NCBI GenBank assembly: GCA_050330995.1
Contig: JBHJHI010000081.1
Location: forward strand, 21,394 to 85,393
DNA from: Thermohalobaculum sp050330995
GTDB lineage: Bacteria > Pseudomonadota > Alphaproteobacteria > Rhodobacterales > Rhodobacteraceae
Length of the DNA: 64,000 bases
Reading direction: 5' to 3'
Position numbers and translations under genes: made by a program. Below, piece after piece: positions 46,550 to 55,469 of this stretch. The first letter of the stretch is position 1. Each line of letters begins with the position of its first letter. Below the pieces are notes generated by a model. It had not been told where the DNA came from. It saw nothing but the letters and a program-made list of their open reading frames with translations, and searched no databases.

Positions 46550-47379
46550 GCGATCTCCCCGTTGCCGCGACGGCGGATACCCTCGAGCCGGACGCGGCCA
46601 TTGCCGCAACGCACCGACGGGCGCCTGCCGTCGCTGCGCCGCCCGGAGTACGCCCTGGTTCCCCCCTACGAGGCGTCGCTCACTCCCCCCCGACGACGCT
46701 TATCTAGCCTTCGTGGCGAGGCGGTGAACGGTTTCGCGCCCGTTATCGCGATCGACGCCGCAATATCGGCAGATATGCCACGCCCATAGGGCGTTTCGTG
46801 CCGTGGCGGCACATCTCGGCGCGAGTGGTCGGCCCATGACCGTATCGTTCCGGTCCGGACGTTCTCCCCCCGCACGCGCCAATAGCCCGTCTCGCCGCCC
46901 GGTAACGCAAGGGATCGACGCGGGGCGCGCGCCGGATCGTTGGCGCGGCGCGACGGGCGGACCCTCGTCGACGCGCTCGCGCCATCCACTGGGGGCGCCG
47001 GGCCGGGCGGCGCGGCGATCCCCGGCCTCGGCGTGCGTCTTCCGCGTCACGAGAGCCGGGGCACGGCCGCCTCCCGCCTGCGGGTGAGGACCATCGGGGG
47101 CGGCACACCCGCCGGCCAGCCCGGCCCCCGGCTCGACGAGGCACGGGTTTCGGCGCGCGCGGAGAAGCGCCCCTCCGAGGCCGGAATCGTCGTGATCGAG
47201 GGCGCATCCTCCGCGGCGGCAAGCATCGCGAGATCGCCGGCGGCTATCGCATCCCGCAGGACCGCCCCCCGGCCTCGAAGCGCGACCGCCGCCGCGCCGG
47301 CGGCGTTGAAACCCGCTTCCCGATCGGCGAGGCAGGGCGGGGCGGTCGCGGCCGCCCCAGCCATTCCGAGGGAGGACAG
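46550..47379. other. 830-bp non-coding divergent interval (EPS locus / fghA)
   Basis: Upstream control region of the EPS locus on one side and fghA on the other. Open frames here are Arg/Pro-rich shadows. A 14-bp palindrome ATATC-GGCA-GATAT at 46763-46776 and a hairpin GTGCC-GTGGC-GGCAC near 46798-46812 stand out in locally AT-richer DNA and are the best candidates for regulatory sites. No clear promoter hexamers were identified. Confidence 0.45.
46763..46776. promoter_or_regulatory. Palindrome ATATC-N4-GATAT upstream of the EPS locus
   Basis: Perfect 5-bp arms around GGCA, about 215 bp before the first EPS gene and 600 bp before fghA. An AT-rich palindrome is rare in this genome, so it may be an operator or promoter element; the binding protein is unknown. 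Confidence 0.3.
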
Positions 47380-48204
47380 ATGGACATCGTCTCCGAGACC
47401 GCCGCCTTCGGCGGCGTGCAGGGCGTCTACAAGCACCGGAGCCAGGCGTGCCAGTGCGAGATGACCTTCGCCGTCTACATGCCTCCCCAGGCCGACGACG
47501 GCCCCGTGCCCTGCCTGTGGTATCTCTCGGGGCTCACCTGCACGCACGAGAACGCCATGACCAAGGCGGGCGCCCAGGGCTGGGCGGCGCAGGAGGGCAT
47601 CGCTCTCGTCTTCCCCTACACCTCGCCCCGCGGCGAGGGCGTGGCCGACGACGAGGCCTTCGACCTCGGCCAGGGCGCGGGCTTCTACGTCGACGCGACC
47701 GAGGACCCCTGGGCCGAGCACTTCCGCATGCGCTCCTACGTCACCGACGAGCTGCAGCGCCTCGTCTCGACCGAGTTCTCGATCGACGAGGGGCGCCAGG
47801 GGATCACCGGCCACTCGATGGGCGGGCACGGCGCGCTGACGCTGGCGATGGCGTACCCCGATCTCTACCGCTCGGTCTCGGCGTTCTCGCCGATCGCCAA
47901 CCCGTCGGCGAGCGACTGGGGGCAGAAGCAGCTCGGCGCCTACCTGGGCGGCGACGAGGATCTGTGGCGCCGCTACGACGCCAGCGTGCAGCTGCGCGAG
48001 GCCGGGCTCGACGGCGACGTGCTGATCGATCAGGGGGCGTCCGACCAGTTCCTGCACCTCCTGAAGCCCGAGGCGCTGGCCCACGCCATCGCCGAGCCCC
48101 GCACGGCCTCGATGTTCCGCATGCAGCCGGGCTACGACCACAGCTACTTCTTCGTCGCCTCCTTCATGGAGGACCACGTGCGCTGGCACGCCGACCGGCT
48201 CTGA
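47380..48204 (+). CDS. fghA: S-formylglutathione hydrolase
   Basis: A 274-aa serine hydrolase completing glutathione-dependent formaldehyde oxidation (S-formylglutathione to formate and GSH). Esterase-D family pattern: CLWYLSGLTCTHENAMTKAG (about 45-64), nucleophile Ser146 in GHSMGGHGAL, acid Asp in IDQGASDQFL (about 223), His in GYDHSYFFVASF (about 256). GGAGG precedes the ATG. The alcohol dehydrogenase partner (adhC/frmA) is not in the window. Confidence 0.96.
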   Translation: MDIVSETAAFGGVQGVYKHRSQACQCEMTFAVYMPPQADDGPVPCLWYLSGLTCTHENAMTKAGAQGWAAQEGIALVFPYTSPRGEGVADDEAFDLGQGAGFYVDATEDPWAEHFRMRSYVTDELQRLVSTEFSIDEGRQGITGHSMGGHGALTLAMAYPDLYRSVSAFSPIANPSASDWGQKQLGAYLGGDEDLWRRYDASVQLREAGLDGDVLIDQGASDQFLHLLKPEALAHAIAEPRTASMFRMQPGYDHSYFFVASFMEDHVRWHADRL

Positions 48205-48209
48205 GGACC

Positions 48210-48243
48210 GGGCGCCCGCCGGCCACCCCGCCGGCGGGCGCCC
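48210..48243. terminator. Strong bidirectional hairpin after fghA
   Basis: A perfect 14-bp GC stem (GGGCGCCCGCCGGC and its complement) with a 6-nt loop (CACCCC) between the convergent fghA and DM13 genes, 5 bp from each stop codon. Confidence 0.8.
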
Positions 48244-48247
48244 CCGC

Positions 48248-48634
48248 TCATTCGAGCGCGGCCGAGCCGAGCGAGACCGAGAACTCGCCACACCAGATGA
48301 ACACGGTGTCGTAGGTCGAGGCGTCGATATCGCCGGGCACCGCGTACTCCTGCGCGCCGGTCTTCGCCTCGAGCGCGCCGAGATCGCCCGCCTCGACGTA
48401 CTCTCCGTCGCGGCCGAGGACGACGCGCGGGTCGGGCGCGCCGTCGAGGCTGAAATCCTCCGCGAGGCGGACGACGTGACCGTCCCCGGTCTCGACGAGA
48501 CTGACGCCGCCGGTGGTGACGTGACCGTTGGCGCCCTCGAAGCTGCCGCTGCGGGCGTTCTCGCCGGCCGTGGCCGGCGAGGCGAGGGCGCCCGCGAGGA
48601 GCGTGGCGGCGAGGGCGAGGCGGATGCGGGTCAT
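48248..48634 (-). CDS. Exported DM13-domain protein
   Basis: A 128-aa protein: signal peptide (LALAATLLAGALASPATA), then one DM13 domain (GSFEGANGHVTTGGVSLVE, FSLDGAPDPRVVLG, YDTVFIWCGEFSVSLGSAAL). DM13 domains have been proposed to act in extracellular redox or electron transfer; the conserved near-C-terminal cysteine (IWCGEF) is present. AGGAGA precedes the ATG. Divergent from ureD. Confidence 0.9.
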   Translation of the reverse strand: MTRIRLALAATLLAGALASPATAGENARSGSFEGANGHVTTGGVSLVETGDGHVVRLAEDFSLDGAPDPRVVLGRDGEYVEAGDLGALEAKTGAQEYAVPGDIDASTYDTVFIWCGEFSVSLGSAALE

Positions 48635-48872
48635 GGTCGTCTCCTCTCTTCGGTTCGGAACCGTCTCCCGGCCCGTGGCAGCGCCGGACTTCGGATAAAG
48701 CACCCGGGCGACCGTCGCGCGAGGCACCCGCACGCGAGCGTGATGGCGCGTGACGACGCCGGGGAAACGGCGCGACGCTTGCGCGGGCGCGACGCGGCGG
48801 CCATCGTGGTCAGCCGTTGGCGGCCGTCCCGGGCCGACGCCGCGGCGGAGCCGCCGGAGAGGGACCACAGCG

Positions 48873-49718
48873 ATGCCCGACGCGAGCCGCGCGCCCTCGG
48901 CGGTCGTCACGACCGTGCGCCAGCCCCGTGCCGAGGGACGCGTCGAGATCGCGACCAAGGCGACGCCCGCGGGCGCGCGGCTCGCACGGCTGCGCCATCA
49001 GGGCTCGGCCAAGTGCCTCATGCCGCGCCTGCCCGGCCCGCCGCAGGGCGTGATCGTCAACACCGCGGGCGGCATCACCGGCGGCGACCGCTTCGCCTGG
49101 ACCGCCGAGGCCGGCCCCGGCGCGGCGCTCACGCTGACGACGCAGGCCGCCGAGCGGCTCTACCGCGCGCGACCGGGCGAGGTCGCGACGGTCGCGACGC
49201 GCCTCTCGGCCCGTGCCGGCGCGACGCTCGCGTGGCTGCCGCAGGAGACGATCCTCTACGACCGCGCCGCCGTCGAGCGCCGGCTCGACATCGAGATGGC
49301 CGCCGACGCGCGCGTGGTGCTCTGCGAGCCGCTGATCCTCGGCCGCGCCGCCATGGGCGAGACGGTGGAGAGCGCGCATTTCGTCGACCGCTGGACGGTG
49401 CGCCGCGCCGGGCGGCTGGTCTTCGCCGACACGCTCCGCCTCTCGGGTCCCGTGGCCGGGATCGCCGCGCGCCCGGCGGTCTTCGGCCCCCACCGCGCGG
49501 CGGCGAGCCTGCTGCTCGTCGCGCCGGACGCCGAGGACCGCCTCGCCGCCGCCCGCGCCGCGCTGCCCTTCGACGATCACGCCGAAGGCGGCGCGAGCGC
49601 CTGGGACGGCATGCTCGCCGCCCGCGTCCTCGCCCGCGACGGGCGGCGCCTGCGCGGCGTGCTGACCGCGCTTCTCGCCGCCCTCGGCGCGCCCCTGCCC
49701 CGTGTCTGGACCTTCTAG
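48873..49718 (+). CDS. ureD: Urease accessory protein UreD
   Basis: A 281-aa UreD/UreH, part of the UreDFG complex that loads nickel into urease. Hallmarks: GSAKCLMPRLPGPPQGVIVNTAGGITGGDRF (shortened here as the LNTAGGITGGD-type core at about 65), LTTQAAERLYRA, WLPQETILYDRA, and the C-terminal LLAALGAPLPRVWTF. Complete length. GGAGAGG lies 11 nt before the ATG. It heads the partial urease cluster, and ureA follows 9 bp later. Confidence 0.95.
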   Translation: MPDASRAPSAVVTTVRQPRAEGRVEIATKATPAGARLARLRHQGSAKCLMPRLPGPPQGVIVNTAGGITGGDRFAWTAEAGPGAALTLTTQAAERLYRARPGEVATVATRLSARAGATLAWLPQETILYDRAAVERRLDIEMAADARVVLCEPLILGRAAMGETVESAHFVDRWTVRRAGRLVFADTLRLSGPVAGIAARPAVFGPHRAAASLLLVAPDAEDRLAAARAALPFDDHAEGGASAWDGMLAARVLARDGRRLRGVLTALLAALGAPLPRVWTF

Positions 49719-49727
49719 GAGACCCCG

Positions 49728-50030
<303 letters not shown>

Positions 50031-50406
50031 GGACGCGCCGCGGGGGCCGCGATGATCGGGGGCCGGGGCCGGGCCTCGCCCGGCGCCGTCGCCTTCTGTG
50101 CCGTCGATCGTCGACCGGCGGGTCCGTGGGGGACGTCGCGCCGGCTCGCGAGGACGACGGTTCTCGGGCCCGTCCTCTACGGCGTCCGCGTCGTCGCGCG
50201 CTCGACGGGCGGCGCCTCGGTCGGCTCTGCCGCCCTCTTCCCTCGCGTCGCCGGCCGGCGCCTCGGCGAGGCGGTCCTTCGGCTCTTCAGGAAGATCGCG
50301 AGGCGGTGATCGCGCGGGGGATCTCGACATCGGACGTCGGGATGAGGCATGGGGCCGCACCCGACGGGCGGCCGGACGTCGCCCCGACAGCGCGCGAGCC
50401 GATCCG
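50031..50406. other. Inserted block between ureA and the HD gene
   Basis: A non-coding stretch with no convincing gene; short open frames are Arg/Ala-rich. Removing one repeat copy plus this block would fuse the ureA stop to the HD start as an ATGA overlap, the normal arrangement for coupled genes. This suggests the block arrived by insertion with target duplication or by a local duplication. No terminal inverted repeats are apparent. Confidence 0.55.
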
Positions 50407-50411
50407 ATGAG
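50395..50411. repeat. Direct repeat copy 2 (17 bp) at the HD-gene start
   Basis: Exact copy of the 17-bp sequence at the end of ureA; here it includes the ATG of the HD-domain gene. Confidence 0.9.
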
Positions 50412-51018
50412 CCTCGACACCGACATCCGCCGCCTCGCCGAGGCCTACCGGCTCGCCGCCGAGGCCCACGCCGGCCAGCGCCGCCGCGGCATCGCGCAGA
50501 TCCCTTACGTCAATCATCTCTGCGACGTCGCCACGCTGGTCGCGGGCTCGCCGTCGGCCGACGTCGCCGCGCTGACCGCGGCGGTGCTGCACGACGTGGT
50601 CGAGGACAGCGAGGAGGTCGACCTCGCCCAGATCGAGCGCCGCTTCGGCGCGCGCATCGCCGGCGTCGTCGCCGAACTGACCGACGATCCCGCCTGGGAG
50701 GCGATGCCGACGGCCGAGCGCAAGGCGCGTCAGGCCGGCCGCGCCCGCGACGCCTCGGCCCGCGCGCGCCTCGTCAAGATCGCCGACCAGATCTCGAACG
50801 CGCGCGACCGCGTGGCCGACGTCGAGGCCCGACCCGACGAGGTCGCGCGCCACCGCGCCTGGCTCGACGGCGCGCGCGCGGTGGTCGACGTCTGCCGCGG
50901 CACCGACGACACGCTGGAGGCCGCCTTCGACCGCGCCGCCGGCGCGCTCGACCGCGTCATCCGCCGGCACGAAGCCGCGTCGGACACGACGCCCGAAGCC
51001 AAGGAGGCCCGGCCATGA
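50407..51018 (+). CDS. HD-domain hydrolase, MESH1/SpoT-hydrolase-like
   Basis: A 203-aa helical HD-superfamily protein resembling the single-domain (p)ppGpp hydrolases. Motifs in order: AHAGQRRRGIAQIPYVNHLCDVATLV (here the HAGQ...YVNHL core at about 22-40), AAVLHDVVEDSEE with the HD metal pair (about 61), LTDDPAW (about 95) and KIADQISNARD (about 122). No synthetase or ACT domain. It sits between ureA and ureB, overlapping ureB by 4 nt. Substrate specificity cannot be read from the sequence; a link between urease and the stringent response is speculative. Confidence 0.85.
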   Translation: MSLDTDIRRLAEAYRLAAEAHAGQRRRGIAQIPYVNHLCDVATLVAGSPSADVAALTAAVLHDVVEDSEEVDLAQIERRFGARIAGVVAELTDDPAWEAMPTAERKARQAGRARDASARARLVKIADQISNARDRVADVEARPDEVARHRAWLDGARAVVDVCRGTDDTLEAAFDRAAGALDRVIRRHEAASDTTPEAKEARP

Positions 51019-51320
51019 TCCCCGGCGAACTGTTCGTCCAGGAAGGCGAGATCGAGCTGAACGAGGGGCGCGAGCAGACCGTGCTCACGGTCGCCAACAC
51101 CGGCGACCGCCCCGTGCAGGTCGGCAGCCACTACCACTTCTTCGAGGTCAACGCCGCGCTCGACTTCGACCGCGAGGCCGCGCGCGGCAAGCGCCTCGAC
51201 ATCGCCGCGGGCACCGCGGTGCGCTTCGAGCCCGGACAGTCGCGCGAGGTGCGCCTCGTGCCCTACGCCGGCGATCGCCGGGTGTTCGGCTTCGACGCGA
51301 AGATCATGGGAGCGCTCTAG
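51015..51320 (+). CDS. ureB: Urease beta subunit
   Basis: A 101-aa UreB: MIPGELFVQEGEIELNEGR, VANTGDRPVQVGSHYHFFEVN (about 30-50) and VRFEPGQSREVRLVPYAG followed by RRVFGFDAKIMGAL, all standard. The ATG overlaps the HD gene stop, with AAGGAGG upstream. The catalytic subunit gene ureC, which should follow, is absent; instead a small membrane-protein gene starts directly at the ureB stop. Confidence 0.97.
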   Translation: MIPGELFVQEGEIELNEGREQTVLTVANTGDRPVQVGSHYHFFEVNAALDFDREAARGKRLDIAAGTAVRFEPGQSREVRLVPYAGDRRVFGFDAKIMGAL

Positions 51321-51698
51321 ATGGCGGAGCGCGACGACGCGGAAGCGAGCGGGAAGGCATCGGAGCAGAGCCGTTCGATCACGCTGGCCCTGCTCGGCTT
51401 CGCCGCCGGCACCGCGTCGACGGTGTTCATGGACAAGGGCGCGTTCTCGATCTGGGCCGCACCGCTCGGCGGCATCATCTTCCTGTCGAGCCTGTACTAC
51501 GAGCCCGACATCCCGAGGTCCGGGCCGGGCGCCTGGGCCTTCGCCCTGATCGTCGCCGTCGGGCTGGTGATGATCGTCGGCTGGTTCGTGAACACGCTGC
51601 TGGGCGACGCCGAGGGATCGAAGAACTACGCCCAGCTCGTGCTCACCGTCGCCTTCGCCGGCGCGGCGATGTGGTATCGCAACCAGCGCCGCGACTGA
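51321..51698 (+). CDS. Small membrane protein following ureB
   Basis: A 125-aa protein with a polar N-terminus (MAERDDAEASGKASEQSRS) and three to four hydrophobic segments (about 20-37, 44-60, 72-93 and 104-118). Its ATG directly follows the ureB TAG with no spacer. Small membrane genes are interspersed in urease operons of Rhodobacterales, so it may be an ancestral operon member; function unknown. It is the last gene of the cluster before a strong hairpin. Confidence 0.75.
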   Translation: MAERDDAEASGKASEQSRSITLALLGFAAGTASTVFMDKGAFSIWAAPLGGIIFLSSLYYEPDIPRSGPGAWAFALIVAVGLVMIVGWFVNTLLGDAEGSKNYAQLVLTVAFAGAAMWYRNQRRD

Positions 51699-51732
51699 GC
51701 CGGGCGGCGGCTCGCCGCCGCGCCCGATCGTC

Positions 51733-51762
51733 GGGGCGGGGACCGGGCCGCCGGCCCCGCCC
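51733..51762. terminator. Hairpin closing the urease cluster
   Basis: An 8-bp stem GGGCGGGG/CCCCGCCC with inner pairing in the loop, preceded by another GC stem-loop (GGCGGCG-GCT-CGCCGCC) just after the stop codon. It lies between convergent genes and probably serves both strands. Confidence 0.6.
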
Positions 51763-51779
51763 GCCGCGGCGGAACGCGC

Positions 51780-52502
51780 TCAGCCCTCCGTCGCCCCCGG
51801 ACGGGTCGAGGTCCGGTCCGGCGCGGTCTTGAACGACGGGCCCGCGCCCGACGCCGCGTCCTCGGGCGCACCGCCAGCGGCCACCGCGCGCAGCATCGCC
51901 ACCACCTCCGGCGCGTCCCAGTCGGCCGCGCCGGTGAGGCGCGCCAGCTCGCGCCCCTCGCGGTCGAGGATCAGCGTCACCGGCAGCCCCATCACCGCCA
52001 TCTCGCGCGGCACCCGGTTGCGCGGGTCCACGTAGACGGCGAGGCGCTCGATGCCCTCCTCCTCGTAGAACGCGCGCACCGTCTCCGCACCGCCGCGGTC
52101 GGTCGAGAGCGCCACCACGCGGATGTCCGAGCCCGCGGTCTCGGTGGCGAGCGCGTCGAGGGCCGGCATCTCCTCGCGGCAGGGCGGGCACCAGGTCGCC
52201 CAGAGGTTCAGCACCACCACCTCGCCGTGGAAATCGTCGAGCGCGACGGCGCCGCCCTCGCCGTCCTCGAAGGCGGCCTCGTAGGGGCCGCGCGCCTCGT
52301 CGTGGACGACGAGCTTGTCGCGCGCGCCCGTCGCCGCCTCGCGCAGCGTCTCGGCCGCCGGCGCGGCCACGGCGAGCGGGCCCGCGGCGAGACCGCCGAG
52401 CGCCAGCGCGCCGAGCGCGATTGCCCCCGATGCGGCCGCGCCGTATAGCGGGACCGCGAGCGGCCGGCGGCGCCTCCGGCGCGGGGCGTAGGGCTCGGCC
52501 AT
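51780..52502 (-). CDS. TlpA-type membrane-anchored thiol:disulfide oxidoreductase
   Basis: A 240-aa thioredoxin-fold protein anchored by an N-terminal helix (about 17-46). Active site WCPPC (Cys105, Cys108) in NLWATWCPPCREEMPAL, and the cis-proline strand MGLPVTLILDREG (about 175). It keeps periplasmic cysteines reduced for cytochrome c or oxidase assembly, in line with the ccm genes elsewhere in this window. A Pro/Thr-rich tail ends the protein. GGAGAG lies 4 nt before the ATG. Only 27 bp separate it from the divergent argH start. Confidence 0.93.
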   Translation of the reverse strand: MAEPYAPRRRRRRPLAVPLYGAAASGAIALGALALGGLAAGPLAVAAPAAETLREAATGARDKLVVHDEARGPYEAAFEDGEGGAVALDDFHGEVVVLNLWATWCPPCREEMPALDALATETAGSDIRVVALSTDRGGAETVRAFYEEEGIERLAVYVDPRNRVPREMAVMGLPVTLILDREGRELARLTGAADWDAPEVVAMLRAVAAGGAPEDAASGAGPSFKTAPDRTSTRPGATEG

Positions 52503-52529
52503 CTGTCTCTCCTCGAAGGGCTGGCGAAC

Positions 52530-53999
52530 ATGAGCGAGGATAGCGCCGACACGCCCGGAGGTCAGCCCGACGACGCTCACGCGAGCGCGAACAGACAGCC
52601 AGACGGCGTTCACGCGAGCGCGAACACCATGTGGGGCGGGCGCTTCGCCCAGGGCCCCGCGGCGGTGATGGAGGCGATCAACGCCTCGATCGACTTCGAC
52701 CGCCGCATCGCCGCCGAGGACATCGCGGGCAGCCGCGCCCACGTCGCCATGCTGGCCGCACAGGGGATCGTCCCGGAGGAGGACGCGCGGGCGATCGACG
52801 CGGGGCTCGCGCAGGTGGCGGACGAGCTCGCCGAGGGCCGCTTCGCCTTCTCGCGCGCGCTCGAGGACATCCACATGAACGTCGAGGCGCGGCTTCGCGA
52901 GATCGTCGGCCCCGCCGCGGGCCGTCTGCACACCGCGCGCTCGCGCAACGACCAGGTGGCGACCGACTTCCGCCTCTGGGTGCGCGCGCGCGCCGACGAG
53001 ACTGTCGCCGCGCTCGACGCGCTGATCGAGGCGCTGGTGGCGCAGGCCGAAGCCGGCGCCGACTGGCCGATGCCGGGCTTCACCCATCTCCAGACCGCCC
53101 AGCCCGTGACCTGGGGCCACCACATGCTCGCCTACGCCGAGATGATCGCGCGCGATCGCGCGCGGTTTCGCGATGCGCGCGCGCGCATGAACGAGTGACC
53201 GCTCGGCGCGGCGGCGCTCGCCGGCACCTCGTTCCCGATCGACCGCTTCGCGACGGCCGAGGCGCTCGGCTTCGACCGCCCCGCCGCCAACTCCCTCGAC
53301 GCGGTCGCCGACCGCGACTTCGCGCTCGAATTCCTCGCGGCCTCGGCGATCGCCGCCACGCACCTGTCGCGGCTGGCGGAGGAGATCGTGATCTGGACCT
53401 CGGCGCAGTTCCGCTTCGTGCGCCTCTCGGACGCCTTCGCGACCGGCTCCTCGATCATGCCGCAGAAGCGCAACCCGGACGCGGCCGAGCTGTGCCGCGC
53501 CAAGGTGGGCCGCATCCTGGGCGGCTTCACCGCGCTCGCGACCGTGCTGAAGGGCCTGCCGATGGCCTATTCCAAGGACATGCAGGAGGACAAGGAGCCG
53601 GTGTTCGACGCGGCCGACGCGCTCGCGCTCGCGCTCGCGGCGATGACCGGCATGGTCGCCGACATGGCGCCGAACCGCGAGGCGCTGGAGCGCGCGGCGG
53701 GGGCGGGCTACGCCACCGCCACCGACCTCGCCGACTGGCTGGTGCGCGAACTCGGCATGCCGTTTCGCGAGGCGCACCATGTCACCGGCCGCGTCGTCGC
53801 CGCAGCGGAGGCCGACGGGCTCGACCTCGCCGACGTGCCGCTGGCGCGCCTGCAGGCGATCGAGCCGCGCATCACCGAGGACGTCTACGCCGTGCTGACG
53901 CCCGCCGCCTCGGCCGCCTCGCGCACGAGCTACGGCGGCACCGCGCCGTCGGAGGTGCGCCGCCAGGTCGCGCGCTGGCGCTCGGGGGAGCGGGCGTGA
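52530..53999 (+). pseudogene. argH: Argininosuccinate lyase gene with in-frame TGA
   Basis: A 490-codon argH frame for the last step of arginine synthesis (argininosuccinate to arginine and fumarate). Recognisable blocks: TMWGGRFAQGPAAVMEAINAS (core MWGGRF), LHTARSRNDQVATDFRLW, GFTHLQTAQPVTWGHHML, and after the stop the fumarase-superfamily signature GSSIMPQKRNPDAAELCRAK and the C-terminal ITEDVYAVLTPAASAASR. A TGA at 53196-53198 interrupts it exactly where relatives read NE(C/S)PLGAAALAGT; the frame is otherwise uninterrupted to 53999. It also carries a 33-bp tandem duplication near the start. Nonsense mutation or base-call error; without readthrough the strain should need arginine unless another copy exists. 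Confidence 0.93.
52560..52625 (+). repeat. 33-bp tandem duplication in the argH 5' end
   Basis: Two in-frame 33-bp units, 28 of 33 bases identical, encoding GQPDDAHASAN and RQPDGVHASAN. The last 15 bases are identical. It lengthens the usual short N-terminal extension before MWGGRF by 11 residues. Confidence 0.85.
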
Positions 54000-54121
54000 A
54001 GGCCGCCCTGATCGTGGTCCTCGCGGCGCTCGCCCTCGCCGGCTGCGGGCGCAAGGGCGCGCCGGTGCCCCCGCCCACCGCCGACCAGCCCGCCGCCGAG
54101 ATCCCCGACACCGAGGACTGA
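53996..54121 (+). CDS. lptM: LptM-like small lipoprotein
   Basis: A 41-aa lipoprotein with signal MKAALIVVLAALALAGC and the LptM/YifL hallmark GCGRKGAPVPPP directly after the lipidated cysteine. In Enterobacteria, LptM assists oxidative maturation of the LptD outer-membrane translocon. The GTG start overlaps the argH stop, and lysA begins 3 bp after the stop: the standard argH-lptM-lysA order. Confidence 0.85.
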   Translation: MKAALIVVLAALALAGCGRKGAPVPPPTADQPAAEIPDTED

Positions 54122-54124
54122 GCC

Positions 54125-55408
54125 TTGGATCACTTCCACTACCGGGACGGCCGGCTCCACGCCGAAGACGTCGCGCTCGACGCCGTCGCCGAGGCGGTCG
54201 GCACGCCGGTCTACGTCTACTCGACCGCGACGCTCACGCGGCACTACCGGGTGTTCGAGGAGGCGCTGGCCGGGCTCGACCACCTGATCGCCTACGCGAT
54301 GAAGGCCAACGGCAACCTCGCGGTGGTCGCCACCCTCGCCCGCCTCGGCGCGGGGGCCGACGTGGTCTCGGGCGGCGAACTGCTGCGCGCGCTGAGAGCG
54401 GGCGTGCCGGCCGAGCGCATCGTGTTCTCGGGCGTCGGCAAGACCGACGACGAGATGCGCCTCGCCCTCGGTGCCGGCATCGCGCAGTTCAACGTCGAAT
54501 CCGAGCCCGAGCTGGAGCGGCTCTCAGCCGTCGCGCGCGACGCAGGCACCACCGCGCGCATCGCCTTCCGCGTGAACCCGGACGTCGACGCCGAGACCCA
54601 CGCGAAGATCACCACCGGGCGCCGCGAGGACAAGTTCGGCATCGCGATAGAGCGCGCGCCCGAGCTCTACGCCCGCGCGGGCGGCATGCACGGCATCGAG
54701 GTGGTCGGCGTCGACGTCCACATCGGCTCGCAACTTACCGCGCTGAACCCCTTCGAGGCCGCCTTCGCCCGCGTCGCCGAACTGACGCGGCAGCTCCGCG
54801 GCGAGGGTCACGCGATCCGCCGGCTCGACCTCGGGGGCGGCCTCGGCATCCCCTACGCCGCCACCAACGACGCGCCGCCGCTCCCCTTCGACTACGGCGC
54901 CCTGATTCGGCGCACGGTCGGCGATCTCGGCTGCCAGGTGGTGATCGAGCCGGGGCGGCTGATCGCCGGCAACGCCGGCGTCCTGTTGTCGCGGGTGGTC
55001 TACCGAAAGCCCGGCGCGGTGCGCGACTTCCTGATCCTGGACGCCGCGATGAACGACCTGATGCGCCCCGCGCTCTACGACGCGCACCACGATATCGTGC
55101 CGGTGGTCGAACCCGCCCGCGGCGTCGAACTGGCCGACGTCGACGTGGTCGGACCGGTCTGCGAGACCACCGACACCTTCGCCCGCGCCCGCGCGCTGCC
55201 GCCGCTCGGGCGCGGCGATCTCGTCGCCTTCCGCTCGGCCGGGGCCTACGGCGCGGTGATGGCGTCGGAATACAACGCCCGCCCGCTCGTGCCCGAGGTG
55301 CTGGTGTCGGGCGAGGCCTTTGCCATCGTTCGCGCCCGGCCCACGTTTGACGAGATGCTGGCGCGTGATAGCGTGCCCGACTGGATCGCGAGCCCGGCCG
55401 GCGCCTGA
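54125..55408 (+). CDS. lysA: Diaminopimelate decarboxylase
   Basis: A 427-aa PLP enzyme making L-lysine from meso-diaminopimelate. PLP lysine in AYAMKANGNLAVV (about 58-70), the HIGSQ motif in VDVHIGSQLTAL (about 198), LDLGGGLGIPY (about 236), PGRLIAGNAGVLL (about 277) and the second-domain residues ICETTDTF-like VCETTDTFARAR (about 342) and AGAYGAVMASEYNARP. Complete length. The start is a TTG 3 bp after lptM. Alanine racemase-like fold type III. Confidence 0.97.
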   Translation: MDHFHYRDGRLHAEDVALDAVAEAVGTPVYVYSTATLTRHYRVFEEALAGLDHLIAYAMKANGNLAVVATLARLGAGADVVSGGELLRALRAGVPAERIVFSGVGKTDDEMRLALGAGIAQFNVESEPELERLSAVARDAGTTARIAFRVNPDVDAETHAKITTGRREDKFGIAIERAPELYARAGGMHGIEVVGVDVHIGSQLTALNPFEAAFARVAELTRQLRGEGHAIRRLDLGGGLGIPYAATNDAPPLPFDYGALIRRTVGDLGCQVVIEPGRLIAGNAGVLLSRVVYRKPGAVRDFLILDAAMNDLMRPALYDAHHDIVPVVEPARGVELADVDVVGPVCETTDTFARARALPPLGRGDLVAFRSAGAYGAVMASEYNARPLVPEVLVSGEAFAIVRARPTFDEMLARDSVPDWIASPAGA

Positions 55409-55469
55409 CCCGCGCTTACCCGGCGTGGCTCGCTTGGCAGCGCGCCGCGGGGCGCGAAGGAAAGCGCCC

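Noticed and set aside
46743..47222. 159-codon minus-strand frame between the EPS locus and fghA
   Set aside because: Mostly Arg/Pro/Gly, no ribosome site, no coherent fold.
53196..53198. Genome-wide reassignment of TGA as a sense codon
   Set aside because: Many genes in the window (pccA, pccB, ccmH, ureA and others) end properly at TGA, so only a local event is possible.
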